This document shows positions 50,481-59,951 of a stretch of DNA of 64,000 bases, piece after piece (the stretch's first letter is position 1; each line of letters opens with the position of its first letter). The notes under the pieces are model-generated. The model saw only the letters and a program-made list of their open reading frames with translations, was not told the DNA's origin and made no database searches. A program made the translations under genes and the position numbers. The DNA comes from Virgibacillus litoralis (lineage in GTDB: Bacteria; Bacillota; Bacilli; Bacillales; Amphibacillaceae). The stretch is taken from the NCBI RefSeq assembly GCF_017873675.1, contig NZ_JAGGKK010000007.1:62001-126000 (forward strand), in the 5' to 3' direction.

Positions 50481-52322
50481 ATGGCAAAAGAAAAAAATTT
50501 ACCAAAAGAAAATCGTCATTTGAAGCGATTTTATTATACTGTTGATCAGGCGGTCGAGAAGCCGTTTAACTGGCAGCAAATGTGGCGGTTACTTGTTTAT
50601 TTAAAACCATATTCAAAAACATACTTACCAGGTGCTATGATAGCGATGCTGATTTCGACCGCAGTACGCTTACTAGTACCAATATTAATCGGTAAGGTTG
50701 CAATTGATTTAGCGATAGCCAATGAAGATCCAACTATGCTCACCTATCTTGTTATAGGTATTGGAATATTGTATTTAATAAGTTATGTAGGAAATGTTTA
50801 TCGAATAAAGTGGGTTAATATTTTAGGGCAAAATGTTATCTATGATATACGACAGCATTTATTCTCTCACGTTCAGCGGCTGTCACACCGTTTTTTCGAT
50901 TCTCGCTCAGCAGGCTCGATATTAGTTAGAATTATGAATGATATCAATTCGCTGCAGGAGTTATTTACAAATGGAATTATTAATCTGCTTATGGATGTGG
51001 TTACACTAACAGGTATGATTGTAATCTTAGTTGCTTTAAGTCCTAAACTGGCACTTGCGGTTATGATTATTTTGCCAATTATGTTTTATATTTCGACTAA
51101 ACTTAGGAGAAGTATTCGTCGTTCGTGGCAGGATGTACGTATACAGCAATCGCGATTAAATTCTCACTTAAATGAAAGCATTCAAGGTGTTCGTATTACG
51201 CAATCTTTTTCACAGGAAAAAGAAAATGAAGCATTCTTTGAAGGTATAAATACAGATAACTTCGAGAGCTGGCGTGTGGCAACGAAAAAGAGTGCAATGT
51301 TTCGCCCTTTTGTTGAAATGAGCAATGCGGTTGGAACAATTATCCTAATTGCTTACGGTTCCCATCTAATCTTATTAGGTGAAGCGAATGGTGGAATTGA
51401 AATTGGTACATTTGTAACGTTTGCCTTTTATTTAGGAATGTTCTGGGAACCAATCTCGAGATTAGGTCAAATGTATAATCAGCTTTTAATGGCTATGTCT
51501 TCATCAGAACGTATCTTTGAATTTCTGGATGAACAGCCGAATGTTAAAGAAAAAGAAGATAGTATTGAGTTGACGAATATGAAAGGCCGAATTGAATTTG
51601 ACCGGGTTCAATTTTCTTACGATAATGACCGTATCGCACTGCATGAGATTTCATTAGATATTAAACAGGGCCAAAATATTGCACTAGTGGGGCATACTGG
51701 AAGCGGTAAGTCAACTATATCCAATTTAATTAGCCGTTTTTATGACCCAACGCAAGGAACTGTTAAAATTGATGGACATGATTTACGAGACGTGAAGCTA
51801 GACAGCTTGCGCCAGCAAATCAGTGTAGTCTTACAGGATACCTTCATCTTCTCAGGAACGATTATGGAAAATATTAGGTTTGGTAAACCTGATGCAACAG
51901 ATGAAGCGGTGATCGAAGCTGCGAAGGTTGTTGGGGCTGATGAATTTATTCAGCGACTTGCATACGGATATGAAACAGAAGTAGAGGAGCGAGGAAATAT
52001 ATTATCAGCAGGTGAGCGGCAATTGTTGTCATTTGCTAGGGCACTTCTTGCTGATCCGAGAATATTAATTTTAGATGAAGCAACAGCAAGTATTGATACT
52101 GAAACAGAAATGAAAATTCAAGCAGCTCTCAAGCGATTATTGAAGGGTAGAACTGCAATCATTATTGCCCATCGTTTATCGACAATCAGAGAATCTGATA
52201 ACATTTTCGTGCTGGAAAATGGAAAGGTACTTGAGAATGGCAGTCATGATGAGTTAATGGAACAGCGAGGGGAATATTTCTATCTTGTTAAGTCACAATT
52301 CCAAATGCTCGATGCAATCTAA
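50481..52322 (+). CDS. heterodimeric ABC exporter, subunit 2, 613 aa
   Basis: A cytoplasmic N-terminal extension of about 40 residues, six helices, and an ABC ATPase. Walker A is GHTGSGKST, the signature is degenerate (LSAGERQL for LSGGQ) and Walker B keeps the catalytic Glu (ILILDEATAS). It complements subunit 1. AGGGGGG precedes ATG. The length and features match B. subtilis YfiC-like proteins. A perfect hairpin terminator follows. Confidence 0.9.
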   Translation: MAKEKNLPKENRHLKRFYYTVDQAVEKPFNWQQMWRLLVYLKPYSKTYLPGAMIAMLISTAVRLLVPILIGKVAIDLAIANEDPTMLTYLVIGIGILYLISYVGNVYRIKWVNILGQNVIYDIRQHLFSHVQRLSHRFFDSRSAGSILVRIMNDINSLQELFTNGIINLLMDVVTLTGMIVILVALSPKLALAVMIILPIMFYISTKLRRSIRRSWQDVRIQQSRLNSHLNESIQGVRITQSFSQEKENEAFFEGINTDNFESWRVATKKSAMFRPFVEMSNAVGTIILIAYGSHLILLGEANGGIEIGTFVTFAFYLGMFWEPISRLGQMYNQLLMAMSSSERIFEFLDEQPNVKEKEDSIELTNMKGRIEFDRVQFSYDNDRIALHEISLDIKQGQNIALVGHTGSGKSTISNLISRFYDPTQGTVKIDGHDLRDVKLDSLRQQISVVLQDTFIFSGTIMENIRFGKPDATDEAVIEAAKVVGADEFIQRLAYGYETEVEERGNILSAGERQLLSFARALLADPRILILDEATASIDTETEMKIQAALKRLLKGRTAIIIAHRLSTIRESDNIFVLENGKVLENGSHDELMEQRGEYFYLVKSQFQMLDAI

Positions 52323-52324
52323 AC

Positions 52325-52358
52325 AAAAGCAACTTCTCAATTGAGAAGTTGCTTTTTA
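52325..52358 (+). terminator. ABC exporter terminator
   Basis: AAAGCAACTTCTC pairs with GAGAAGTTGCTTT around AATT, followed by T. Confidence 0.9.
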
Positions 52359-52396
52359 ACTTCGGCTGTTTTACTAAGAGTTGTTGACAGTGACAA

Positions 52397-52776
52397 TGGA
52401 TATATACTGCGAACTAGTGAAATTTGTAAGTTTCTCTAACCACGCAGCTGGAATATGCTCCCTTTCCGTGGGCAAGTGCCGAGCCTCCTCAGCTCGTACC
52501 TCGCCTGCGGGGTCTCGCATATTCCAGCTGCTGGTTTAAATGGTTTAAAAAATTTTTACTCTCTATCCATCACAATGTATATTTTGTTATTTTATCAAGT
52601 TATAATGAGCAAATCCCAGCGCAGGAAATACACGTAGACTCCTGGGGGAGGATAGGCCTAGATGAGACATCTGAGTGCGTCAGCACGAAGAGGGCTCAAC
52701 AGCCGCCCCCGGAAAGCGAAGTGTATTTCCGTAGCGGTATTACTGCACACAACTCCTAGTTCGCATTTTATATCAA
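52397..52776. repeat. GC-rich TIR-bounded element, copy C (different modules)
   Basis: Ends: TGGATATATACTGCGAACTAG (left, 52397-52417) and CTAGTTCGCATTTTATATCAA (right, 52756-52776), an almost perfect 21-bp inverted repeat. Inside is module 3 (52445-52530), with perfect 14-bp arms CAGCTGGAATATGC and GCATATTCCAGCTG, and module 1 (52624-52730, GGAAATACAC to GTGTATTTCC). Module 2 of copies A and B is absent. The gap 52323-52822 lies between convergent genes and holds no gene. Confidence 0.85.
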
Positions 52777-52822
52777 CTGTGAAGCTTAAAAACCACAAAA
52801 AAATTTACGGTAAGTGCCTGAT

Positions 52823-54541
52823 TTAAAGTAATTCCTTCTCGATCTGTTTCATTTTATAAAGGTAGCCTTTTTGCTGCATTAATTCATTAAATGTGCCGGA
52901 TTCTATTATAGCCCCGTGTTCCATTACAATAATTTGATCCATATTTTCCAAGTTTGTTAAGCGATGACTGATAAGAACAAGCGTGTCATTTTTAGCTTGT
53001 TCGAAGAGATTTTCATAAATGGATTGTTCTGTTATTGCGTCTACAGACGATGTGGGTTCATCCAGTAACCATAGATGCCCTTCTTTCAGCATTGCCCTGG
53101 CGATTGCAAGTCTTTGCTTTTCTCCGCCAGAAAGATTTTCACCCTTTTCATTTACCTTGTCTTCTAAGGAGAAGTGATCAAGCATTACAGTTGCTAAGGT
53201 AGCTTCCATTTCTGTGTCAGTTAATCCATCTTTGGCAAGCCGCAAGTTAGAACGTATTGTACCAAAGAAAAAATGGTTTTCCTGTAGAACAACTTTAGCA
53301 TTTTTCCAAATTTCTTCTTGGTTTATTTGATTTATTGCTACATCATCTAAATAAATATCCCCTTGATTTGCTGGGCTGATTTTTAACAGCAGCTGTAGTA
53401 ATGTTGATTTACCAGAACCGCTTGGCCCGACAATAGCTGTCTTCGAACATGCTGGTAGCTTTAAATAAATTTCTTCCAAGGTTGGTCTGGTTTCTTCCGG
53501 AAATGAAAAAGAAACATTAGTCATTTCAATGGAATGAGGGTTACTTTGCTGTAATTGCTCCTTATAATCTTGTTTTACTTTGTTTTTACTTTCCCAGTCA
53601 ACTACAGAAAATAAGCGTGTTGCGGCTTGTTTACTGTCTTGTATATGAATTGGGAAAACTGCCATTGGAGAAGCATCTTCAAAAACAGTAAGGGAAATCA
53701 TGATGAGCATTGCCAAGAAGATACCATCCAATTGACCGTCTACTACTAAATAGGCTCCTAATGCTAGTACTAGCCAGGATATAAAAAGCGCTACAAATGT
53801 GTTCATAGATTGACTATATAGCGTGTTGATGTTTTCGCGTTCTTGCTCTTTAATATAAGCGTCAGACGATTGCAATAGATTCTCTTCTTTCTCATGAAGC
53901 TTCTGGTATATCTTTAAATCACGAAAGCCGTGAAGAAATTCAGTAACTTCTGTTGTTAAATTTCCTCGTCCTTCTCGCACATGACTATCAATTTTAGCTT
54001 GTCTTACAGCAAACAACGCAGGGACGACAAAAGCTGTTAATAGTAGGCCAATAAGTAATACAATCGCTATATAAATTGACACGAAAGACGTGAACAAAAT
54101 CGTACATAAAAAGACGATCACTAAAACGATTGGCGGATAAAAGACCCTTAAAAAGAAATTCTGAAGACTTTCGACGTCTCCAACAATTCTTGATAGGAGA
54201 TCTCCGCTGCGATATTTTTGAAATATTCCTGGAGCTAGGGGCTCGAGTTTTTCGAAAAAAGAGACACGGAGATTACTTAAAATCGTAAATGTTGCCCGAT
54301 GAGAAAAGTATCTTTCAGCATAGCGGCTTATTGCTTTTGTAAATCCAAGCAGCTTCACCGTAGATGTGAGAATAATTAGGGCATATAAAGGAGGGGCCAA
54401 TGCTGCCTTGGAGATTAAATATCCGCTAGCAGCGAAGAGACCAACAGCAGCAATACCAGCAACAAAGCCAAAAATAATTGAATAGAGTATGTCTTTTTTT
54501 TCAATCATCATTAACTTCACGACAAGTGTTAAATCTCTCAT
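52823..54541 (-). CDS. cydC: CydC-type ABC subunit for cytochrome bd assembly, 572 aa
   Basis: Half of the heterodimeric thiol/heme-linked exporter required for cytochrome bd maturation (CydC in E. coli naming; B. subtilis calls this second one CydD). Six helices, then an ATPase with Walker A GPSGSGKST, signature LSGGEKQR and Walker B LWLLDEPTSS. Its ATG overlaps the stop of the upstream gene by four bases (54538-54541), so the two are coupled. It is the last gene of cydABDC. Confidence 0.9.
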   Translation of the reverse strand: MRDLTLVVKLMMIEKKDILYSIIFGFVAGIAAVGLFAASGYLISKAALAPPLYALIILTSTVKLLGFTKAISRYAERYFSHRATFTILSNLRVSFFEKLEPLAPGIFQKYRSGDLLSRIVGDVESLQNFFLRVFYPPIVLVIVFLCTILFTSFVSIYIAIVLLIGLLLTAFVVPALFAVRQAKIDSHVREGRGNLTTEVTEFLHGFRDLKIYQKLHEKEENLLQSSDAYIKEQERENINTLYSQSMNTFVALFISWLVLALGAYLVVDGQLDGIFLAMLIMISLTVFEDASPMAVFPIHIQDSKQAATRLFSVVDWESKNKVKQDYKEQLQQSNPHSIEMTNVSFSFPEETRPTLEEIYLKLPACSKTAIVGPSGSGKSTLLQLLLKISPANQGDIYLDDVAINQINQEEIWKNAKVVLQENHFFFGTIRSNLRLAKDGLTDTEMEATLATVMLDHFSLEDKVNEKGENLSGGEKQRLAIARAMLKEGHLWLLDEPTSSVDAITEQSIYENLFEQAKNDTLVLISHRLTNLENMDQIIVMEHGAIIESGTFNELMQQKGYLYKMKQIEKELL

Positions 54542-56271
54542 TTTGAGGTTCCTCCCTGCTGGATAGTTACCATATCACGGTAGGCCGCTACCGATTCAAT
54601 AAGCTCTTTATGGGTTCCCTGAGAAATTAATCTTCCGTTTTCCAGGAAAAGAATCTTATCGGCGTTCTTAATCGTATGAAGGCGGTGTGCAACTGTGATA
54701 ACAGTTGAATTTTGCGATAACTCATTTATAGAATCCTGCAGAATCTTTTCTGTGTATAGATCTAGCCCTGTTGTTGGCTCGTCAAATAGGATTATTGATG
54801 GCTTTTTCAAAAATGCCCGTGCAATGGCGACCCTTTGTTTTTCTCCACCCGACAGACCTCTACCAGCCTCGCCGACTTGTGTATCATAACCATTCTCAAG
54901 TGAATGTATCATTTCTGCGATTCCGGCTTTTGCAGCAGCTCGCTCGATACTTGTCCGTGATGCATCGGTTTTTCCGCCAATAGCAATATTTTCTGCAATA
55001 GAGCCCGAGAAAATATAGGGGTGCTGGGAAATATAACTTAAATGATTAAACCAATCTTGTTCTTGATAATCAGTCATTAAATTCGTATCATTTATGACTA
55101 TTTTTCCTTCTGAAGGAGTAATTAGACCCGAAATTAAATGTAAAAGGGTTGATTTTCCAGAACCAGTTTGACCAACAATTGCTATTTGATCGTAAGGTGG
55201 GATAACTGTATCTATATTACTCAAAGAAAACTGATCCTCTCCATAACTGTAAGCCACTCCTTGAAGTGAAATGGCTGGGGGAGAATTCTCTGATAACGTT
55301 TTATTTCCCCATGGAATAATCTGTTCCGTTTCCTCCAATTCCTCTGCTACTTTATTAGCTGCCCCCATACTGCTGCGGCTATTATGGAAACTGCTGCCTA
55401 ACTCCTTAAGTGATGTATAGAACTCTGGAACCAATACTAAAATAAAAAATGCAGTAAAGAAAGATATACTTTTATAAATTATTAGTTGAATCGCTAGTTC
55501 CAGCGCTATAATTCCAATACTCAGCATGGAAATAAGCTCTAACATAAAGGAAGAGGTAAAGGCAACTTTCAATATTTCCATTGTAGCGTCCCTGAACCCA
55601 AGACTGCTTTTCTTGATAGCTTCCTTTTGCTGCTTTGCCCGGCTGAATAATTTCAGAGTGGTAAGCCCCTGTAATGTATCCAGGAATTTTCCGGAGAAGG
55701 ATGCGAGCTTATCTAATTGCTCTTCCGATTTCTTTTTTGTTTGCATTCCAATAATAATCATAAAGAGAGGTATAAATGGGGCAGTAATTATCAATATGAT
55801 ACCGGTGTTTACATGCTGCGTGAAGGCTACTACAAGAATTAAAAGTGGTATAAATGCTGTTTGAATAACTTGAGGAAGGTATTGACTGAAATAGCTGTCT
55901 ATTTCATCAACAGCATCCATCATGACACTTACCTTTTGTCCTGATTGTCCCTGTAATGAATTTTGTACGGGATTTCCTGAAAATTTACTTAAAAGTGTTT
56001 TTCGAAAATACGCCTTGGCTTTGGCGGCCATTTGCACTCCCTCACGACCACTTATATAAGTCAGTATTGTTCTAGCCAAAAGAGTCATTAATAGTCCTCC
56101 CAGCATAGGAAGGACGTCAGAAAATGACATTCCTTGCAGGAAAACTCCGTCGATAACTGCAACAAAGAAATATGCCTGTAAAATGATCATCGCACCTGTA
56201 ATTATAGACGAGGCAAACAGAAGTGATATGCTTTTTTTCTGAGTAAAGGCAATATTTTTTAACGTACTCAT
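54538..56271 (-). CDS. cydD: CydD-type ABC subunit for cytochrome bd assembly, 577 aa
   Basis: Partner of the previous protein. Visible are the membrane domain (VMMDAVDEIDSYFSQYLPQ; PLFMIIIGMQTKKKSEEQ; LQGLTTLKLF, typical of CydD), and the ATPase with GQTGSGKST, LSGGEKQR and IILFDEPTTGLD. Both ATP sites look intact. It starts 30 bases after cydB, within one operon. Confidence 0.9.
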   Translation of the reverse strand: MSTLKNIAFTQKKSISLLFASSIITGAMIILQAYFFVAVIDGVFLQGMSFSDVLPMLGGLLMTLLARTILTYISGREGVQMAAKAKAYFRKTLLSKFSGNPVQNSLQGQSGQKVSVMMDAVDEIDSYFSQYLPQVIQTAFIPLLILVVAFTQHVNTGIILIITAPFIPLFMIIIGMQTKKKSEEQLDKLASFSGKFLDTLQGLTTLKLFSRAKQQKEAIKKSSLGFRDATMEILKVAFTSSFMLELISMLSIGIIALELAIQLIIYKSISFFTAFFILVLVPEFYTSLKELGSSFHNSRSSMGAANKVAEELEETEQIIPWGNKTLSENSPPAISLQGVAYSYGEDQFSLSNIDTVIPPYDQIAIVGQTGSGKSTLLHLISGLITPSEGKIVINDTNLMTDYQEQDWFNHLSYISQHPYIFSGSIAENIAIGGKTDASRTSIERAAAKAGIAEMIHSLENGYDTQVGEAGRGLSGGEKQRVAIARAFLKKPSIILFDEPTTGLDLYTEKILQDSINELSQNSTVITVAHRLHTIKNADKILFLENGRLISQGTHKELIESVAAYRDMVTIQQGGTSK

Positions 56272-56300
56272 ATCGGCAGCAGTCTCCTAACTAAGACAGG

Positions 56301-57314
56301 TTATTTTTTACCCTTAACATATTCAGCATTAAATAAAAACAGTCGCAATAGTAAAATGAGTGAAGGTACTAATAAAAACAGTCCGCCAATGAATGCTGCG
56401 ATCAGGGCAATCCCCATCGACTCGTGGGTAGCTCCTTCTACTATAGTAATGTAAGGATCAAGAATATAAGGTAAATGGCCAATTCCATAACCAAAGAAGG
56501 CAAAGAGGTACTGGAACATTACACTAATAAACGCAATACCATAATACTTCCTTTGATAAATTAGCCCTATTGCCAGCATGAAGAATCCGACTGATAAGCC
56601 AAACATCCACCATAGGTCAAGCATTTTTTCATAATGTCTCTCATTGTGCTGACTTAATGCAATAAAGGTTGTTAAGCTAGCGATTATTGTGGGTACACTC
56701 CAGAATAACGCATAAGTTCTTACTAACTTTAATGCCGGGTAGTCACGTGCGCGAGCAGCATAAAATGTTAAGAATGCAGCACTGATAAAAAGTACTGACA
56801 TAATTGCCAAAAATACCACACTCCATGAGTATGGACTTGTAAATAGTTCTAAATACTTTAATGATACTTCTCCATTTTTCTCAACAATAAAGCCGCCTTC
56901 TGATAACGTTAATGCAGTAGATAATGAGGCAGGTATTAACAACCCGGTCGCACCATATAAAAACATATAAATATTGCTCTGTTTTGAACCATAGTTTTCA
57001 AATGCATAGAACGAACCTCGTATCGCCAGCAGTATGATTGCAATACTGCCAGGGACTAGTAAGGCTGTCCCATAATAATAAGCCGTTTCCGGGAAGAATC
57101 CAACAATACCAACAAAGAAAAAAACGAAGAATACATTAGTTACTTCCCATACAGGAGATAAATACCTTGAAATTAATTGATTCATAATATGGTCTTTTTT
57201 TGAGATTTTGGCGTAATATGCAAAGAAACCTGCACCAAAGTCAATCGAAGCTACTATTAAATAGCCGTATAGGAACAGCCATAATACGGTAATTCCAATT
57301 AATTCATAACTCAT
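56301..57314 (-). CDS. cydB: cytochrome bd oxidase subunit II (CydB), 337 aa
   Basis: Membrane subunit of the quinol oxidase with about nine helices. Family features at the start are YLIVASIDFGAGFFAYY and later YLSPVWEVTNVFFVFFFVGIVGFFP. The ATG overlaps the cydA stop (shared base 57314), so translation is coupled. It is the length of Firmicute CydB. The oxidase uses menaquinol and reduces oxygen with high affinity. Confidence 0.93.
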   Translation of the reverse strand: MSYELIGITVLWLFLYGYLIVASIDFGAGFFAYYAKISKKDHIMNQLISRYLSPVWEVTNVFFVFFFVGIVGFFPETAYYYGTALLVPGSIAIILLAIRGSFYAFENYGSKQSNIYMFLYGATGLLIPASLSTALTLSEGGFIVEKNGEVSLKYLELFTSPYSWSVVFLAIMSVLFISAAFLTFYAARARDYPALKLVRTYALFWSVPTIIASLTTFIALSQHNERHYEKMLDLWWMFGLSVGFFMLAIGLIYQRKYYGIAFISVMFQYLFAFFGYGIGHLPYILDPYITIVEGATHESMGIALIAAFIGGLFLLVPSLILLLRLFLFNAEYVKGKK

Positions 57315-58660
57315 TATTCATCACCCTTTTCTATAGATGGATACTGTTTTTCAAGTTCTACTTCGACCGGATTGTTACGGAAGAGTTTACGTAATGTGAT
57401 AATACACAAAGTACCTAATACGATATATAAACCTAAGAACAAAAAGAACATCAGACCTATATAAGGGGAAGAAGTAGCTGCTTCGTCTACTGTCATATAG
57501 CCTCGTATAATCCATGGCTGTCGTCCTTCTTCAGCGTAAATCCAGCCAAACTCTATTGCAAGGAATGCAAGAGGACCACTAAATAGGAGAGACCATAAGA
57601 ACCATTTATTCAGTTCATTCCATTTTTTCACCATACTAAATACAAGGTAAAGAAATGAAATTCCTAAGAGAGCCATTCCGATAGTCACCATTAAGTCAAA
57701 CATATAATGTATCCAAAGTGGTGGTCTTTCTTTCTCAGGCGTTTCTTCCAGCCCTGTTACCTCAGCATTGAAATCACCGTGCGCGAGGAAACTTAAGAAT
57801 TTAGGTATTCGAATTTCACCTGTTATTTCGTGGGCATCATTCAGCCAGCCAAACACTACCAGGTCTGCACCTTGTTCTGTTTCAAAATGCCACTCTGCAG
57901 CAGCCAGTTTTTCCGGCTGGTGTTCAGCAAGGAACTTAGCGGAGGTATCTCCTGTGAGCAAATTTGCCGCCGCAAATATAAACATAATCGTTACAGTTAG
58001 CTTTAGCGCCTTTTTATGGTAGGCTGATGCTTTTTTCTTTAGAATTGTAAAAGCAGCTATAGCAGCAAGAAGTGCAGCACATGCTAGATATGCAGAACTT
58101 AACACATGTAACACCTTTGATGGAGTAGCAGGGTTTAGCATAGCGGCAAGTGGATTAACAGCTAAGAATGAGCCATTCTCCATTGCAAATCCTTCTGGTG
58201 TATTCATAAAAGCATTTACGGTTGTTATAAAAACGGCCGAAAGTCCTCCACCAATTACTATTGGAATAGATAAAAACCAATGTGTAAATGGTTTTTTAAA
58301 CCTATCCCAAGTGTATAAATAGATACCTAAGAATATAGCTTCAAAGAAAAACGCAAAGACTTCCATAAAGAGCGGTAAGCTTATGACATTTCCTGCAACT
58401 TGCATAAAGTTTGGCCATACTAATGATAATTGTAACCCTATTGCTGTTCCGGTTACAACACCCACCGCAACTGTAATAACGAACCCTCGCGCCCATCGCC
58501 TAGCCATCATCTTGTAATGCGGATCATTCTTTTTAACTCCGACAAACTCTGCTATCGAAATCATCAAGGGAACCCCAACGCCGATTGTTGCAAATATTAT
58601 ATGAAATCCTAATGTCATTGCCGTAATCAATCTACTCATTAAGACTGTATCAATATCCAT
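57314..58660 (-). CDS. cydA: cytochrome bd oxidase subunit I (CydA), 448 aa
   Basis: Heme-bearing subunit. Near the N-terminus SRLITAMTLGFHIIFATIGVGVPL holds the conserved His ligand. WARGFVITVAVGVVTGTAIGLQLSLVWP and the GRQPWIIRGYMTVDEA region are family hallmarks. The Q-loop is short, as in Firmicutes. ATG 58660 follows AAGGAGG; the longer frame to 58717 has no Shine-Dalgarno. It is the first gene of cydABDC. The promoter lies at about 58690. Confidence 0.93.
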   Translation of the reverse strand: MDIDTVLMSRLITAMTLGFHIIFATIGVGVPLMISIAEFVGVKKNDPHYKMMARRWARGFVITVAVGVVTGTAIGLQLSLVWPNFMQVAGNVISLPLFMEVFAFFFEAIFLGIYLYTWDRFKKPFTHWFLSIPIVIGGGLSAVFITTVNAFMNTPEGFAMENGSFLAVNPLAAMLNPATPSKVLHVLSSAYLACAALLAAIAAFTILKKKASAYHKKALKLTVTIMFIFAAANLLTGDTSAKFLAEHQPEKLAAAEWHFETEQGADLVVFGWLNDAHEITGEIRIPKFLSFLAHGDFNAEVTGLEETPEKERPPLWIHYMFDLMVTIGMALLGISFLYLVFSMVKKWNELNKWFLWSLLFSGPLAFLAIEFGWIYAEEGRQPWIIRGYMTVDEAATSSPYIGLMFFLFLGLYIVLGTLCIITLRKLFRNNPVEVELEKQYPSIEKGDE

Positions 58661-58690
58661 TGTGTATGCCTCCTTAGCAATAAAGTATTT

Positions 58691-58720
58691 ATTATACACA
58701 TATTCAATACTGAGCAAGTG
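58691..58720 (-). promoter_or_regulatory. cydA promoter
   Basis: On the minus strand a perfect TATAAT lies at 58691-58696 with a poor -35 (ACTTGC, 17 bases upstream), so an activator or derepression is likely. No clear Rex (TTGTGAAA-type) or Fnr palindrome was found in 58661-58978. Confidence 0.5.
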
Positions 58721-58978
58721 TAGTTGACGATCTATTTATTTAAAATTGACCTTGATTGAGCTAAAGGGAGATAATCCGTTTAGGATAACGAATTTAGTTT
58801 TCCCTATGTAAATAGTATAAAACATTTTGATATGGTAAAAGCCCCTTGCCTATGACAGTTAAATGACATTTTTTAATTCTAACTAATAATAAAGGTTTAA
58901 ATTATCTTTAATCAATTTCACTTGTAATAGTAGTGTGGTAGACTAAGAAAAAGTACGTTGAGTGATGGAGGAAATATT

Positions 58979-59641
58979 ATGAAACGAGAATTCGCAGTTA
59001 TTGGTTTAGGTCGATTTGGCGGAAGTATTTGCCGTGAATTAAGCATGGAAGGTATGCAAGTGCTCGCAGTTGACATTGATGAAGATAAAGTAAATGAATT
59101 TAAAAATATTGCATCACATGCAGTTATCGCAGATTCTACAGATGAGGTTACTTTAAAAGAGCTAGGTATCAAAAACTTGGATCATGTAATTGTTGCAATA
59201 GGTGATAATATCCAGGCGAGTATACTCACAACTGTTGTTTTAACAGACCTTGGTATTAAGAAAATAACAGTAAAGGCACAGAATGATTACCATGAGAAGA
59301 TATTAAATAAAATTGGTGCTGATCAGGTTGTTCACCCCGAACGAGATATGGGGAAGAGGATCGCGCATAATATAATTTCGAACAACATACTTGATTATCT
59401 GGAGCTATCCGATGACCATAGTATTGTTGAGGTGAAAGCTGGTGAAAAAATGCGCGGTAAAACACTAGTTGATCTTGATATTCGAGCAAATTATGGGTGT
59501 AACGTTGTCGCAATTAAGCATGGAAAAGATATAAATGTTTCACCAACCGCAGATGAAGTTCTAGAGGAAGAAGATATCCTTATTGTTATTGGAGCAGATA
59601 AGGACATATCCAGATTTGAGAAGCATCTTATTATCGACTAA
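58979..59641 (+). CDS. ktrC: KtrC-like potassium channel regulator (RCK/TrkA), 220 aa
   Basis: Cytoplasmic gating subunit of a Ktr potassium system. The RCK_N domain has VIGLGRFGGSICRELS (nucleotide glycines), DIDEDKVNEF and IADSTDEVTLKELG. The RCK_C domain (about 140-220) ends in EDILIVIGADKDISRFEKHL and in this family binds c-di-AMP. ATG 58979 follows ATGGAGG. It neighbours rnjA as in B. subtilis (ykqB). It is the likely partner of the membrane subunit at 25532. Confidence 0.9.
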   Translation: MKREFAVIGLGRFGGSICRELSMEGMQVLAVDIDEDKVNEFKNIASHAVIADSTDEVTLKELGIKNLDHVIVAIGDNIQASILTTVVLTDLGIKKITVKAQNDYHEKILNKIGADQVVHPERDMGKRIAHNIISNNILDYLELSDDHSIVEVKAGEKMRGKTLVDLDIRANYGCNVVAIKHGKDINVSPTADEVLEEEDILIVIGADKDISRFEKHLIID

Positions 59642-59714
59642 GCCTTTATCTAATTGTACAGGCTTGAAATTGTTAATGAGCTCTCTTTTTACTATTATCG
59701 TTTCTAAACAAATA

Positions 59715-59756
59715 AAAGTGGCATTAAAATTTAATTTTAATGCCACTTTTTTTAAT
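59715..59756 (+). terminator. ktrC terminator
   Basis: AAAAGTGGCATTAAAATT pairs with AATTTTAATGCCACTTTT around TA, followed by more T. Confidence 0.9.
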
Positions 59757-59867
59757 GCAGATTCGATTGTATTAGTGAAGAAGGATTGAACAGGCGCTGG
59801 AGCTGGACGTGGCTGATTCGGGAGTCCAGTCATCCACAGCACTTAAATTTTACAGTTTCCTACCTAA

Positions 59868-59940
59868 TAAAAAAGGATGACATTATTTGTTAGCCACCCA
59901 CAACTACTAGATGTGATAGGCTTCATAAACAATGTCATCC
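59868..59940 (-). terminator. rnjA terminator with long loop
   Basis: On the minus strand GGATGACATT pairs perfectly with AATGTCATCC, followed by TTTTTTTATT. An inner GCC/GGC closes part of the long loop. It begins 12 bases after the rnjA stop. Confidence 0.8.
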
Positions 59941-59951
59941 CAATTATTTGA

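Noticed and set aside
52397-52776. insertion sequence
   Set aside because: The inverted ends suggest mobility, but the interior is under 400 bp and encodes no transposase.
58661-58978. c-di-AMP (ydaO-type) riboswitch before ktrC, or Rex/Fnr site before cydA
   Set aside because: None of the conserved aptamer blocks and no convincing palindrome was found.
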